A stretch of 64,000 nt of DNA from CBDHDJ01 sp965261645 (GCA_965261645.1 CBDHDJ010000003.1:1054001-1118000), one strand, 5' to 3'; counted from the first letter of the stretch, positions 43,975 to 54,350 are shown. Translations and numbers: made by a program. The notes: generated by a model from the letters alone, not told the origin.

Positions 43975-45135
43975 TACCAACGGCGCAAAATTCTGACTCG
44001 CAAGGGATTCCCTTTTTGGGCTGGATGTGATTCAAGGCTGGCGAAGGAGATTCGCCATGTCAGTATGCATTGCTCTTCGGGACGACTACGACAGCATTGA
44101 GCTCCGGTGTTTGGCCAAGCACAGTCGCGATCCCCGCCAAGTTCGCCGGCTTTTGGCCTTGGCGGCGGTTTACGACGGCATGAGCCGAGCGGAAGCCGCT
44201 AAGGTCGGCGGCATGGATCGCCAGACGCTGAGAGACTGGGCGCACCGCTTCAACGATGAAGGGGCAGACGGCTTGAAGAACCGTCCCGGTGCGGGCCGCC
44301 CCCGGCTCTTGACCGACGAGCAGATGGGCGAACTGTCGGTGATCGTCGAAACGGGCCCCGATCCAAAGATTGACGGTGTGGTTCGCTGGCGGCGGGTTGA
44401 CCTGAAACGGGTGATCGAAGAACGCTTTGGCGTGATCTATAGCGAGCGGGCGATCTCCGACCTTCTCGTCGCGCTGTCCTTCTCCCACATCAGCGCCCGG
44501 CCGCAGCACCCCAAGCAGGACCAGCGGGTGATCGAGGCGTTCAAAAAAACTTCCCCCGCACGCTCGCTGCCCACCTAGCCGGTCTGCCCAAGACCAAGCG
44601 GGTCGAGATCTGGTTCCAAGACGAGGCCAGGCTGGGACAGAAGAACGGGCGTGTGCGCATTTGGGCGAAGAAGGGAACAAGGCCACGCCTGCCCGCCGAT
44701 CAGCGCTACACGAACGCCTACCTCTTTGGCGCAATCTGTCCCATGGGAGCCAAGGGTGCCGCTCTCATGCTCCCCTTCGCCAACACAGCCGCCATGCAGA
44801 TGCATCTCGACGAGATCAGCTGCAACGTCGCCGCCAAGGCCCATGGCGTCGTCCTGATGGACCGCGCCGGGTGGCACAGCACCGACCAGCTCAAGGTCCC
44901 CAAGAACCTCACCATCATCCTGCTGCCATCGCGCTCGCCCGAGCTGAACCCGGTCGAGAACATCTGGCAATACCTCCGCCAGAATTGGCTCTCTAACCGC
45001 GTCTTCGAAGATTACGACGCCATCATCGAGGCCGGTTGCCAAGCCTGGAACAAACTAATCGACCAGCCCGAGACGATCATGTCCATCGGAATGAGAGATT
45101 GGGCGATTTCAGGTCAATAATTAGTGCCGTTGGTA
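43975..45135 (+). mobile_element. IS630-family element, copy 1
   Basis: 1161 bases with terminal TACCAACGG and CCGTTGGTA. Flanked by TAA and TGA, probably a short target duplication with one later change. Removal gives back the IstA codons for R-K-M-L expected at this point. Confidence 0.88.
44057..45120 (+). CDS. IS630-family transposase, made by -1 frameshift (copy 1)
   Basis: OrfA (44057-44578) begins MSVCIALRDDYDSIELRCLA and holds two helix-turn-helix units (MSRAEAAKVGGMDRQTLRDW). At AAAAAAAC (about 44545) a -1 shift joins it to the frame reading FKKNFPRTLAAHLAGLPKTK, the catalytic half: WFQDEARLG (Asp), VVLMDRAGWHST (Asp), SPELNPVENIWQY (Glu). The joined protein has the normal IS630 length of about 355 residues. 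ATG 44057 is preceded by GAAGGAG. Confidence 0.92.
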
Positions 45136-45334
45136 TGAGATGCTGTCGTTCTCGGTGCCGCCGGGGTATCGCCGCGACAAGCCGCCACGGCGGCCGAAGC
45201 TGGGTCCGTTCACGGGCATCATCGATCGGATTCTGGAAGACGATCGGACCAGCCACCACAAGCAACGGCACACGGCGAAGCGGATCTTTGACCGGCTGCG
45301 CGAGGAGTACGGGTTCACTGGCGGCTACACCATC

Positions 45335-46997
45335 CAGACCGTGTGAAAACTCGGGCGGTGGCGGGGATGGAGGTTTAGCTCACCATGATTTGGGGCGATC
45401 CCACGTAATCTGGCGGTTTGGCGCCGGTAGCCCCGCGGAAGGGGCTCCAGGCCTCTGTGGATCGATGTGGGGCGCTCGATTTGGGCAGACTCCTGTCTCA
45501 CGCCCTCGTGGCGGCGATCAAGGCGGGAACACCTACCAGCGAGATCGCGCGGCGGATGTTGTAAGCCAGCGCCGTGATGCTGAACTCGCCGCGCACGTTT
45601 TCCAGCCGCCGGGTCAGGAAGGCACCCTGGCCCATCCATTGTTTGATTGAGCCGAAGGGATGCTCGACGCTTTCACGGCGTGCATGTAGCAGCCCCGGGC
45701 GGGCCGCCAATCGTTCTGCCATGCGCTCCAGGATCGCTTCGTCGACATAGCGCAGGACCCGACGGAAGGCGCTTTTCGTACACTTCGACTTGAGTTGGCA
45801 CTCCTTGCACGCGGCGCGATTGGCGTAACTGGCGAAGAAGAGATCGCGGCGCTTGCGCTTGCTGTGTAGCGCCAGGCGTTGGCCGTTGGGGCAGATGTAA
45901 ATGTCCTCGCCGCCGTCATAGCGGAAGCGTTCCTTGGGAAAGAGCCCCTGGCTCACCGTGGATCCGCGCTGGGGCTTGGGCACATGCGGCATGACGCCGG
46001 CATTCTCGCAGGCCTCGATATCCTCGATCTTGAAGTAGCCCGCGTCGGCGACCGCGTCGATCCGATCGACGGCCAGGTTCCGCCGGGTCGCCACCGCCGT
46101 CTCGGCCAATAAACCGAGATCGCTGACCTTGTTATGGACCTGCTGCTCGGCGATCAGTTTGTGCTTGGCGTCCACCGCAATCTGGATGTTGTAGCCGATA
46201 CCGACCCGGGTCTCGGCGTGCATCGCCCGGCTGTCCGGATCCGTCAAAGAGAGCTGGCCCTCGCCACTCGCAGCCAGTGCGTCTCGTTGTTCCTCAAACC
46301 GCTCACGCCGCCCTTGGATCGCAGCGATCTTCTCCTGGATATGCTCCACCTCGCCGCCGCCGGTGCCGCCCTCGTCTTGCCCGTCAGCCTCGTCGAGCCG
46401 GTCGAGATAACGCGACAACCTCTCGTCGCTCTCGGCCAACGCCTTCGCCAGCTTCGCTTTGGTGAAGTTTCGCTTCCGGCTGTTCACTGCCTTGATCCGT
46501 GTACCGTCAACCGCCACCAGCTCGCGTCCGAACAGCTCCAGTTCGCGGCATAGCCTCACGAACTCCCGAAACACCTGTCGGAAGGCCGCCCGATTGATCC
46601 GCCGGAAATCGGCGATCGTCTTGAAGTCCGGCGACAAACGCCGCAACAGCCAGATCACTTCGAGATTACGCTTGCACTCAGCCTCCAGCCGGCGGCTCGA
46701 ACGTACCCGATTGAGATAGCCGTATATGTAGAGCTTCAGCAGGACCGCCGGATCGTAGCCGGGACGACCTGTCGCCTTCGGCGCGGCGCGCTCGAAACCA
46801 GCGGCCGCCAGGTCCAAACCATCCACGAAGGCATCGATGAAACGGACCGGGTTATCCCGGCCCACGTAATCGTCCACTGCTTCCGGCAGAAGCAGAACCT
46901 GAGAGCGGTCAATGCCAGGAATGTGTCTCATGGCGGACCCTAACATCGTCATGAGTCGGACGGAATCCCCCGCCACTCAGAGTTTTCACACGGTCTG
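45335..46997 (-). mobile_element. IS1182-family element, lineage B
   Basis: Perfect 18-bp terminal inverted repeats CAGACCGTGTGAAAACTC and a 4-bp direct target duplication CATC (45331-45334, 46998-47001). Removing it rejoins istA as GGYTIVKDYV. Confidence 0.95.
45498..46931 (-). CDS. IS1182-family transposase, lineage B
   Basis: 477 residues from MRHIPGIDRSQVLLLPEAVD. DUF772 N-terminus (VRFIDAFVDGLDLAAAGFE, YDPAVLLKLYIYGYLNRVRS). DDE: ELVAVDGTRIKAVNS (Asp), DAVADAGYFKIEDIEACE (Asp), RRESVEHPFGSIKQWMGQ (Glu). A cysteine-rich zinc-like segment CKECQLKSKC precedes the Glu. Intact and likely active. Confidence 0.93.
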   Translation of the reverse strand: MRHIPGIDRSQVLLLPEAVDDYVGRDNPVRFIDAFVDGLDLAAAGFERAAPKATGRPGYDPAVLLKLYIYGYLNRVRSSRRLEAECKRNLEVIWLLRRLSPDFKTIADFRRINRAAFRQVFREFVRLCRELELFGRELVAVDGTRIKAVNSRKRNFTKAKLAKALAESDERLSRYLDRLDEADGQDEGGTGGGEVEHIQEKIAAIQGRRERFEEQRDALAASGEGQLSLTDPDSRAMHAETRVGIGYNIQIAVDAKHKLIAEQQVHNKVSDLGLLAETAVATRRNLAVDRIDAVADAGYFKIEDIEACENAGVMPHVPKPQRGSTVSQGLFPKERFRYDGGEDIYICPNGQRLALHSKRKRRDLFFASYANRAACKECQLKSKCTKSAFRRVLRYVDEAILERMAERLAARPGLLHARRESVEHPFGSIKQWMGQGAFLTRRLENVRGEFSITALAYNIRRAISLVGVPALIAATRA

Positions 46998-48191
46998 CAT
47001 CGTCAAGGACTACGTTCGTGAGCAGGGGCTTCGGTCGCGTGAGGTGTTCGTGCCACTCTCCCATTCCCCCGGTCACGCCCAGGCGGACTTCGGCGAAGCG
47101 ATGGCGGTGATCGGCGGCGCGTTACGGAAGCTCCACTTCCTTGCCTTCGACCTTCCCCACAGTGATGGTTGCTTTGTTGCGGCCTATCCGGCGGAGACGA
47201 CCGAAGCATTCTGCGATGGCCACAACGCGGCGTTTGCCTTCTTCGGCGGCGTCCCCCGCTCCATCCTGTACGACAACACCAAGCTGGCGGTTGCCCGCAT
47301 CCTGGGCGATGGAAAGCGGCAGCGAACGCGCGTCTTCACGGAGCTGCAATCTCACTATCTGTTCGAGGACAGGTTCGGCCGGCCGGGCAAGGGCAACGAC
47401 AAGGGCAAGGTCGAGGGGTTGGTCGGCTTCATCCGGCGGAACTTCCTCGTGCCGGTTCTGCGGGTTGAGAGCACCGAGGCGCTGAACGATGATCTCGCGG
47501 GACAGTGCCGCCGGCGCCAGGCCGCACGGCTGCGGGGCCACGGGGAGACGATCGGCGAGCGCCTCGCACGGGATCGCGAAGCTCTGCTAGCGCTACCCCC
47601 GGCTCCCTACGACGCCTGCGACAAGCGCCCCGGACGCGTGCGCTCGCTGTCGCTGGTGCGCTACCGCGGCAACGACTACTCCGTACCCGTGGCCTATGGC
47701 CACCGCGAGGTGCTGGTGCGGGGCTACGTCGATGAGGTGGTGATCAGCTGCGGGGCCGAGGTGATCGCCCGGCACCGCCGGTCCTACGACAGCGAGGACC
47801 TGATCTTCGACCCACTGCATTACCTGCCCTTGATCGAGCAGAAAATCGGCGCCCTCGACCAGGCCGCGCCGTTGGCGGGCTGGGACCTGCCCGAGGCCTT
47901 CACCACTCTGCGACGCCTCCTCGAAGCTCGCATGGGCAAGGCAGGCAAGCGCGAGTACGTCCAGGTGCTCCGTCTGCTGGAGACCTTCCGGCTCGAGGAG
48001 GTCGAGGGCGCCGTCGGCGACGCGCTCCGGCTCGGCGCGATCGGCTTCGATGCCGTCAAGCACCTGGTGCTGTGTCGCATCGAGCGGCGACCGCCTCGCC
48101 TGGATCTCGATGTCTAACCGTACCTGCCGCGCGCGCGGGTCGCGATGACGTCTGCCAAGTCGTACATGAGCCTGCTGTCGGGGCTCGGCGC

Positions 48192-48956
48192 ATGACCAAC
48201 ACGCCGCAGGTCCTGCTCGCTCACCACCTCAAGACGCTGAAGCTGCCGACATTCTTGAGGGAGTACGACAAGATCGCCCGGCAGTGTGCCACCGAGGGCG
48301 TCGATCACGTCCGTTACCTCTTGCGGCTCGCCGAGCTCGAGCTGATAGATCGGGAACGCCGCATGGTCGAGCGGCGCATCAAGGCGGCGCGCTTCCCCGT
48401 GGTCAAGAGCCTCGACAGCTTCGACTTCAAGGTCATCCCCTCGCTCAACAAGGCGCTGGTCCTGGAGCTGGCCCGCTGCGAGTACATCGAGCGCCGCGAG
48501 AACCTCATCGCGCTCGGCAACAGTGGCACCGGCAAGACCCACATCGCCCTCGGTCTCGGCCTGGCGGCCTGCCAAAAGGGCCTCTCGGTCGGCTTCATCA
48601 CCGCCGCCGCGCTGGTACACGAGCTCATGGAGGCCCGCGATGACAAGCAGCTGCTGAGGTTCCAGAAGAAGCTCGCCACCTACAAGCTTCTGATCGTCGA
48701 CGAACTCCGTTTCGTGCCGCTGTCCAAGACCGGTGCCGAGCTGCTGTTCGAGGTGTTCAGCCAGCGCTACGAGCGGGGCTCGACTCTGGTCACCACCAAT
48801 CTGCCGTTCGACGAATGGACCGAGGTGTTCGGCTCCGAACGGCTCACCGGTGCACTCCTCGACCGCCTCACCCACCACGTCAACATCCTCGAGATGAACG
48901 GCGACAGCTACCGGCTCAACCAGAGCCGCAGGCGTCAAACCCCGACGGCGAACTGA
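48192..48956 (+). CDS. istB: IS21 helper ATPase IstB
   Basis: 254 residues. The ATG overlaps the original istA stop (ATGA). AAA+ motifs: Walker A LGNSGTGKTHIALGLG, Walker B LLIVDELRFVPLS (Arg where Gly is usual after DEL), sensor region LVTTNLPFDEWTEVFG. IstB assembles on DNA and stimulates IstA. With istA broken it has no partner in cis. Confidence 0.94.
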   Translation: MTNTPQVLLAHHLKTLKLPTFLREYDKIARQCATEGVDHVRYLLRLAELELIDRERRMVERRIKAARFPVVKSLDSFDFKVIPSLNKALVLELARCEYIERRENLIALGNSGTGKTHIALGLGLAACQKGLSVGFITAAALVHELMEARDDKQLLRFQKKLATYKLLIVDELRFVPLSKTGAELLFEVFSQRYERGSTLVTTNLPFDEWTEVFGSERLTGALLDRLTHHVNILEMNGDSYRLNQSRRRQTPTAN

Positions 48957-49209
48957 ACCAATCACTCAGCCCACGCTTGACCCCGTGGGCCCACAGGTCC
49001 CTCCCGCGCGCGCCGCCGCGTCGGCCTGTTGAGGGCACGCCGCGTCGCGCGCGGGACCCTCCCATGGACTGCGGGGACAAGCCCGCAGCCGCCAAGTGGT
49101 CCCATTTTACACCGCCGTAGTGGTCCCTTTTTGCTCCGCCGTTGACATCGCTCCCACAGAATGCGCATGAACAGCCCAAAGCCACGCGTTGTGGGGGTGT
49201 GAAAATGCG

Positions 49210-49851
49210 TCACAGGGCGTGTTCCAGAACCAACGCGGACGCGAACGCCATCAGGATTGCGCCGGTGACCCACGACAGGATGCGCTGGATGCGCGGAACG
49301 GCGAGCCACTGGCGTGCGGCTTCGGCGCCCAGCGCAAGCGCCCCTTGCCAAATCGTACTGACCACGATCAGAGCAAGACCCAACGTTGCAAGCTGCAGCG
49401 AGACATCACCAGCCTCAGGCACCACAAAATTCGGCATCATCGCGAGAAACAGAAATATCACTTTTGGATTGAGCACGTTGGTGATTGCTGCGTCGCGTAG
49501 CCCTTTGGCAGAACTCACGACCAGGCCGTCCATGTTATCGAGCGATACGACACCGGCACGAATGCTTTGATATCCCAGCCATGCCAGATAAAGGGCGCCA
49601 ACGATCGCGATCGCGCCGTACAGACCCGGCAGCGTGACGATGATCAAGGACAGACCGACAACGGCCGCGGTCGTGTGGATGACCAAGCCCAACTGTACCC
49701 CCATCACCGTTGCCAACCCCACACGACGGCCGGAAGCCAGCGTGTAGCGGAGGATCAACAGGGTGTCGGGCCCAGGAGAAATCACGACGACAAGTGCGGC
49801 GCCGATAAACGCGATAAAGGTGCTCGGGTCGACAGGCATTTCAGCCGACAT
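49210..49851 (-). CDS. LysE/RhtB-family amino-acid exporter
   Basis: About 213 residues from MSAEMPVDPSTFIAFIGAAL. Six hydrophobic segments; the family motif VVVISPGPDTLLILRYTLAS lies in the first loop, then GRRVGLATVMGVQLGLV and ITNVLNPKVIFLFLAMMP. Members export lysine, homoserine, threonine or related compounds. An upstream ATG at 49872 is possible but adds non-conserved residues. A divergent LysR-type regulator, common for the family, is not present. Confidence 0.88.
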   Translation of the reverse strand: MSAEMPVDPSTFIAFIGAALVVVISPGPDTLLILRYTLASGRRVGLATVMGVQLGLVIHTTAAVVGLSLIIVTLPGLYGAIAIVGALYLAWLGYQSIRAGVVSLDNMDGLVVSSAKGLRDAAITNVLNPKVIFLFLAMMPNFVVPEAGDVSLQLATLGLALIVVSTIWQGALALGAEAARQWLAVPRIQRILSWVTGAILMAFASALVLEHAL

Positions 49852-50095
49852 TCCCCAGATGGCAATCATATCGGAGCCAATCGAGGGCACCCACCACCAC
49901 CGATGGAAGAAATTTCTCGGCCATCCGACAGCTCCGATTTGATGATCTGGCCGTCGTTGGAAGACCATTTGACCAATTTTTCCCTCATCCGGACATACCT
50001 TTCCTGCCGATTTCATCTCGTCGTTGATTTCCTCTGCCTACGCCAGAACGGGTCTTCGTCGTAGATTGGTCCTCTCCCATTGGATTGGTCCATTC
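49852..50095. other. Exporter upstream region, no gene recognised
   Basis: Two ATTGGTCC repeats (about 50064 and 50084) lie just before the IS1182 end and might be operator half-sites. No complete gene is visible. Confidence 0.4.
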
Positions 50096-50099
50096 TTAG

Positions 50100-51543
50100 C
50101 AGCCCGTTGATTAAGTCGGCGCCGTCTGATTCTCTGGTTCCCTGATTTGCAGGGGGATTTGCCGATGGCGATGGGACGGCAGAAGGATGGTCAGGGGGAC
50201 CTGATGGTGAGCTGGTCGGAGATGCCGCGCTCTCCGGGTCATGTGTTTTATGACCGCTTGCAGTCGGTGCTGATCGAGGGCGGCTTCGACGCCTTTGCCG
50301 AGGCGAGCTGCCGGCCTTATTACGCGGTCCGGATGGGCGCGCCCTCGGTGCCGCCCGGGCGCTATTTCCGGATGCACCTGGTGGGCTACTTTGAGGGCAT
50401 CGACAGCGAGCGCGGTCTGGAGTGGCGCTGCTCGGACTCGCTTTCGCTGCGGGCGTTCCTGCGACTGGGGAGCCGTGATCGGGTACCGGACCATTCCTGG
50501 CTGTCACGGAGCCGCACGCGCCTGCCCCATGAAGTCCACGCGGCGGTCTTCGACTGGGTTCTGGTGCTGATCGCCGAGGCGGGGCTGATCAAGGGCGAGC
50601 GCATCGGCGTCGATGCCTCGACCATGGAGGCCAACGCGGCGCTGCGGAACATCGTGCGGCGCGACAACGGCGAAGGCTACCGGGAGATGCTGGAGCGCCT
50701 GGCCCGGGAAAGCGGGGTCGAGACACCCACGGCCGAGGACCTGGCGCGTCTGGACCGGAAGCGCAAGGGCAAGAAGCTTTCCAACACGGATTGGGTTTCG
50801 AAGAGCGACCCCGAGGCCAAGATCGCCAAGATGAAGGACGGCACGACGCATCTGGCCTACAAGCCCGAGCACGCGGTGGATCTGGACACCGGCGCGGTGG
50901 TGGCGGCCGAGCTGCACCCGGCCGATGAGGGCGACACCACGACGCTTTCCAAGACCCTGGCGAAGGCCGAGGCAAACCTCGAGGCGGTGGATGCGGCACC
51001 GACATCGGAGGACCCGGCCGAATGCGTCGCCGACAAAGGTTATCACTCACGGGCGGTCTTGAGGGCTCTGAACGACAGTCCCTGGAAGACCCGGATCGCG
51101 GCGCCCAAGCAGACCGGCTTTTCGCGCTGGCACGGTGATGAGGCGGCGCGGCGCGCGATCACCAATAACCGTGCGCGGCTCAAGTCCGGGGTCGCCCGCG
51201 AGGCCTTCAAGCTGCGCGCCGAGATCGTCGAGCGCTGCTTTGCCCACAACCTCGATCGTGGCGGCATGCGACGAACCTGGCTGCGCGGGCGAGAGAATGT
51301 GCACAAGCGATACCTGCTCCACGTCGCCGGCCACAATCTATCGTTACTGATGCGCCAGCTCATCGGCGCCGGCACCCCGCGGGAGGCCGTGGCGGGCGGA
51401 TATGGCGGTATTTTCGTTCTGCTCACGCCCACCGGGGCCATGCTGGTGGCACGGGGGGGCTCGCAAAGCGGCCAGACGGCTTTCGCCGCCGCATTCCTCA
51501 TCTGGGAGTGAGAGCCGGAAAAAGCCACTTAATCAACGGGCTG
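50100..51543 (+). mobile_element. IS1182-family element, lineage A, copy 3
   Basis: Ends CAGCCCGTTGATTAA and TTAATCAACGGGCTG with a 4-bp direct repeat TTAG (50096-50099, 51544-51547). Nearly identical to copy 1. Confidence 0.93.
50165..51511 (+). CDS. IS1182-family transposase, copy 3
   Basis: 448 residues, differing from copy 1 at only a few positions (YYAVRMG, EDLARLDRK, EAKIAKMK). ATG 50165 behind GGGGGA. All DDE residues present; this and copy 1 represent recent movement. Confidence 0.94.
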   Translation: MAMGRQKDGQGDLMVSWSEMPRSPGHVFYDRLQSVLIEGGFDAFAEASCRPYYAVRMGAPSVPPGRYFRMHLVGYFEGIDSERGLEWRCSDSLSLRAFLRLGSRDRVPDHSWLSRSRTRLPHEVHAAVFDWVLVLIAEAGLIKGERIGVDASTMEANAALRNIVRRDNGEGYREMLERLARESGVETPTAEDLARLDRKRKGKKLSNTDWVSKSDPEAKIAKMKDGTTHLAYKPEHAVDLDTGAVVAAELHPADEGDTTTLSKTLAKAEANLEAVDAAPTSEDPAECVADKGYHSRAVLRALNDSPWKTRIAAPKQTGFSRWHGDEAARRAITNNRARLKSGVAREAFKLRAEIVERCFAHNLDRGGMRRTWLRGRENVHKRYLLHVAGHNLSLLMRQLIGAGTPREAVAGGYGGIFVLLTPTGAMLVARGGSQSGQTAFAAAFLIWE

Positions 51544-51762
51544 TTAGGGGGTTGTGGAACCGGTCCCGTATCCCCCGGGCGTTCATTTTGTGCGGCCGCG
51601 GACGGTGAGACGCCGGCAACGAGCGATTCGTGAAGCGCCCGACACCCGTGCAGGTCAACCGGCCTGCAGGGTACCGCCGGTCTTCCTTGCGGGTGTACAT
51701 GTACTTGGGCTTGGCGGCCCTGCCGCTTAACCTTGACTTGTTTCCCACAGCGAGGGCGAGCG

Positions 51763-54255
51763 ATGACAGCCACAGCCACCAGGATGCACTCAGAAACATC
51801 ACCTCACGGCCTTTCGTTACCCGTCGCCTCCGCCCCTGGTGGGACAGCCGGCGGAAGGGAAATCCGGCGGGGCTTTTGGCTCCCGGGGCTCCGCGCGGGC
51901 CTCGGTGCTCTTCCGATATTCGCGGTTCTGGTCGTCCTCGGCGCCTGTTCGTGGCTGTCACTGCCCTCTTATGACGGCACCCAAAGCGTGACCGGGCTCG
52001 ACGCTCCAGTGGAAATTGTCCGCGATACCCATGCAATCCCGCACATCTTTGCAGAGTCGCCGCGGGACGGCGCCTTCGCGATGGGTTTCGTCCACGCACA
52101 GGATCGGCTCTGGCAGATGGAGATGCAGCGTAGGGTCGGTGCGGCGCGGCTCTCCGAGCTCTTCGGCGATCGTTCCCTCAATACGGACCGGTTCCTCCGG
52201 ACGCTGGGCGTCTATCGGGTCGCCGAGCGCAACTTCTTGATGCTTTCGCCCGAGACGCGGGCGATCTACCAGGCCTATGCCGCCGGTGTGAACGCCTATC
52301 TGGAGACCCGGTCCGGGTTGCTTCCGTTGGAGTTCGTGGTGCTCGGGCACGAGCCCGAACCGTGGCGGCCCGCCGACAGCCTGGTCTGGCTCAAGATGAT
52401 GGCGTGGGACCTCGGCGAGAATTTCGAGGACGAACTCCTTCGTGCCAGGCTCGCCAGTCGCCTTGACCCGGCGCAGTTGCGGGATCTCTGGGCGCCCTAC
52501 CCGGGAGATGCCTCGCCGTCCCCGGCCGCGCGTTGGCAATCCTTCGACCCCGCCGATATCGATTTCGAGGCGGTCGCCGCGGCCGTGCCGAAACAGAGGG
52601 TGTCCGGGCTCGGCTCCAACAGCTGGGTTCTCTCCGGCGCCCACACCGAATCAGGCAAGCCGCTTCTCGCCAACGATCCGCATCTGAGGCTCGAGATGCC
52701 CAGCCTCTGGTATCTTGCCCATATCAGCACCCCCGAGTTCGAGGCCGTGGGCGCTACCCTGCCCGGGTTGCCTTTCCCGGTGCTCGGCCGCACACGGAAC
52801 TTCGCGTGGGGTTTCACCAACACCGGACCCGATGTCCAGGACCTGTTCATCGAGCGCATCGACCCGGACGACCCTGCTCGCTATTTGACGCCCGACGGCA
52901 GTCTGCCCTTCGAGGTTCGGACCGAGACGATCCGTGTCGCAGGGGCCGAAGCCGTGGAGATTACGGTGCGCGAGACCCGCCACGGGCCGGTCGTCTCCGA
53001 CGTGATCGAGGACAGCGGGTCGTTTCTCGAGGCTGGCAACACCCTGGCCTTTTCCTGGACCGCCCTCGACGATGACGACCGAACCGCCGAGGCGCTGGTG
53101 CGTGCCGTCGCCGCCGCGGATCTGGACGCTTTCGTCACGGCACTCCGCGACATGGCCGTGCCCCAGCAGACCATCGTATTCGCGGACCGGTCCGGGAACA
53201 TCGGCTACGTCGCGCCCGGGCGGATCCCGATCCGCGCCTCCGGCCAGGGACACATGCCCGCGCCGGGCTGGACCGGGACCCACGACTGGGTGGATCGCAT
53301 TCCTTTCGAGGCTTTGCCGCGCGCCGACAATCCTGACGAGGGCCGCATCGTCACCGCCAACGACAGGCTGGTTGGGCTCGACTATCCGTTCTATCTAACC
53401 GACGACTGGACGCCTCCCTATCGCGCCCGGCGGATCGAAGCCCTACTCGATGCCCGCCCGGTGCACGGCGTCGAGAGCTTTACCGCCATCCAGCAGGATG
53501 TGGTCTCTCTCGCCGCGGTACGCCTCCTGCCCGTGCTCCTTGAGCTGACGGCGCCCTCGGACGAAGCCACGCGCCAGGCCTTGGATCTGCTTGCCGCGTG
53601 GGATCACCGAATGGGCCGGGACCGACCCGAGCCGTTGATCTACATGGCGTGGCTCAGGGAACTGATGCGCGAACTGTTCGCGGACGAGCTCGGCGAGGCA
53701 TTCGAGGACTATTGGGAGATCCGCACCGAGGTGATGCACCGCGTGCTCACCAAGAGGACCGACTGGTGCGACGTGGCGACCACCGACGAGCGGGAGAGCT
53801 GCGCCACTGCTGCTGCCGCCGCGCTCAGCGACACGATTGCGGACCTCGCGCGCCAGTACGGCACCGATTTGGCGGAATGGCGGTGGGGCGAGGCCCATGC
53901 CGTGTGGATGAAGCACCGGGTCCTGGGAGAGATCCCCGTCATCGGCTCCTGGTTCGAGGTCTGGCTGCCGAGCGGGGGCGAGAGGGCCACGGTGAAGGCC
54001 GGCGGCTTCACGGTGAGCAACCCCGACCACCCGTTCGTCCAGGATCATGGCGCCGGCTATCGGGCCGTCTACGACCTTGGCGAGCCCGAGCGCTCTGTCT
54101 TCATCCAGAGCACCGGCCAGTCCGGGAACCCGCTCTCGGTCCACTATGATGATTTCGCCGAAGCTTGGCGCGATGGCCGCTACCTGCCGATGCTCACCGA
54201 CCGCGCCCGCGTTGAGGAAAATGCCCTCGGCACGCTGATCCTGCGACCACGCTGA
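51763..54255 (+). CDS. Penicillin acylase-family Ntn hydrolase, membrane-anchored precursor
   Basis: 830 residues with an N-terminal hydrophobic segment (about 45-65, LPIFAVLVVLGACSWLSLPS) directing export; the Cys in LGAC could be a lipobox. The alpha chain includes VRDTHAIPHIFAESPRDGAFA and FVHAQDRLWQMEMQRR. Autoproteolysis is expected before Ser285 in GLGSNSWVLSG, the N-terminal nucleophile of the beta chain. Supporting beta-chain motifs: LLANDPHLRLEMPSLWY, FAWGFTNTGPDVQDLF, GRIVTANDRLV. Substrates may be beta-lactams or N-acyl-homoserine lactones. It stands alone on its strand. Confidence 0.9.
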   Translation: MTATATRMHSETSPHGLSLPVASAPGGTAGGREIRRGFWLPGLRAGLGALPIFAVLVVLGACSWLSLPSYDGTQSVTGLDAPVEIVRDTHAIPHIFAESPRDGAFAMGFVHAQDRLWQMEMQRRVGAARLSELFGDRSLNTDRFLRTLGVYRVAERNFLMLSPETRAIYQAYAAGVNAYLETRSGLLPLEFVVLGHEPEPWRPADSLVWLKMMAWDLGENFEDELLRARLASRLDPAQLRDLWAPYPGDASPSPAARWQSFDPADIDFEAVAAAVPKQRVSGLGSNSWVLSGAHTESGKPLLANDPHLRLEMPSLWYLAHISTPEFEAVGATLPGLPFPVLGRTRNFAWGFTNTGPDVQDLFIERIDPDDPARYLTPDGSLPFEVRTETIRVAGAEAVEITVRETRHGPVVSDVIEDSGSFLEAGNTLAFSWTALDDDDRTAEALVRAVAAADLDAFVTALRDMAVPQQTIVFADRSGNIGYVAPGRIPIRASGQGHMPAPGWTGTHDWVDRIPFEALPRADNPDEGRIVTANDRLVGLDYPFYLTDDWTPPYRARRIEALLDARPVHGVESFTAIQQDVVSLAAVRLLPVLLELTAPSDEATRQALDLLAAWDHRMGRDRPEPLIYMAWLRELMRELFADELGEAFEDYWEIRTEVMHRVLTKRTDWCDVATTDERESCATAAAAALSDTIADLARQYGTDLAEWRWGEAHAVWMKHRVLGEIPVIGSWFEVWLPSGGERATVKAGGFTVSNPDHPFVQDHGAGYRAVYDLGEPERSVFIQSTGQSGNPLSVHYDDFAEAWRDGRYLPMLTDRARVEENALGTLILRPR

Positions 54256-54350
54256 GAAGCCTCAGTCATCCGGCTTCGCGGCGCTCCGGGCATTACCCAG
54301 GGCCGAGGAGCAGTTCCCGACAAACTCGAAAGGAAACCAATGATCCCCTT

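Larger units (their letters stand above)
43865..48117 (+). pseudogene. istA: IS21 transposase IstA, interrupted twice and prematurely stopped
   Basis: The N-terminal HTH piece MYRVDLYARVRRACRVEGMS, STREASRVFGLDRKTVR (43865-43974) is followed by IS630, then FSVPPGYRRDKPPRRPKLGP to GFTGGYTI, then IS1182-B, then VKDYVREQGLRSREVFVPLS to the end. DDE residues survive: HAQADFGEAMAV (Asp), ILYDNTKLAV (Asp), GNDKGKVEGLVGF (Glu). A TAA at 48115 replaces the expected Tyr codon of DVYPYLPRA; the downstream SAKSYMSLLSGLGA tail is still readable to 48195. Inactive. Confidence 0.9.
43748..49147 (+). mobile_element. IS21-family element with two nested insertion sequences
   Basis: Left end TGAGAACGGCGGAGCAATAA (43748) and right end complementary to TGTCAACGGCGGAGCAAAAA (49147), with further terminal repeats such as CAAAATGGGACC and GGTCCCATTTT. 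IS630 (43975-45135) and IS1182 lineage B (45335-46997) lie inside istA. No target duplication is visible at the outer ends. Confidence 0.82.

Noticed and set aside
51533..52099. 188-codon minus-strand frame upstream of the acylase
   Set aside because: Overlaps the acylase start in antisense; only a short stretch (SGRAAKPKYMYTRKEDRRY) looks protein-like and I could not support a gene.
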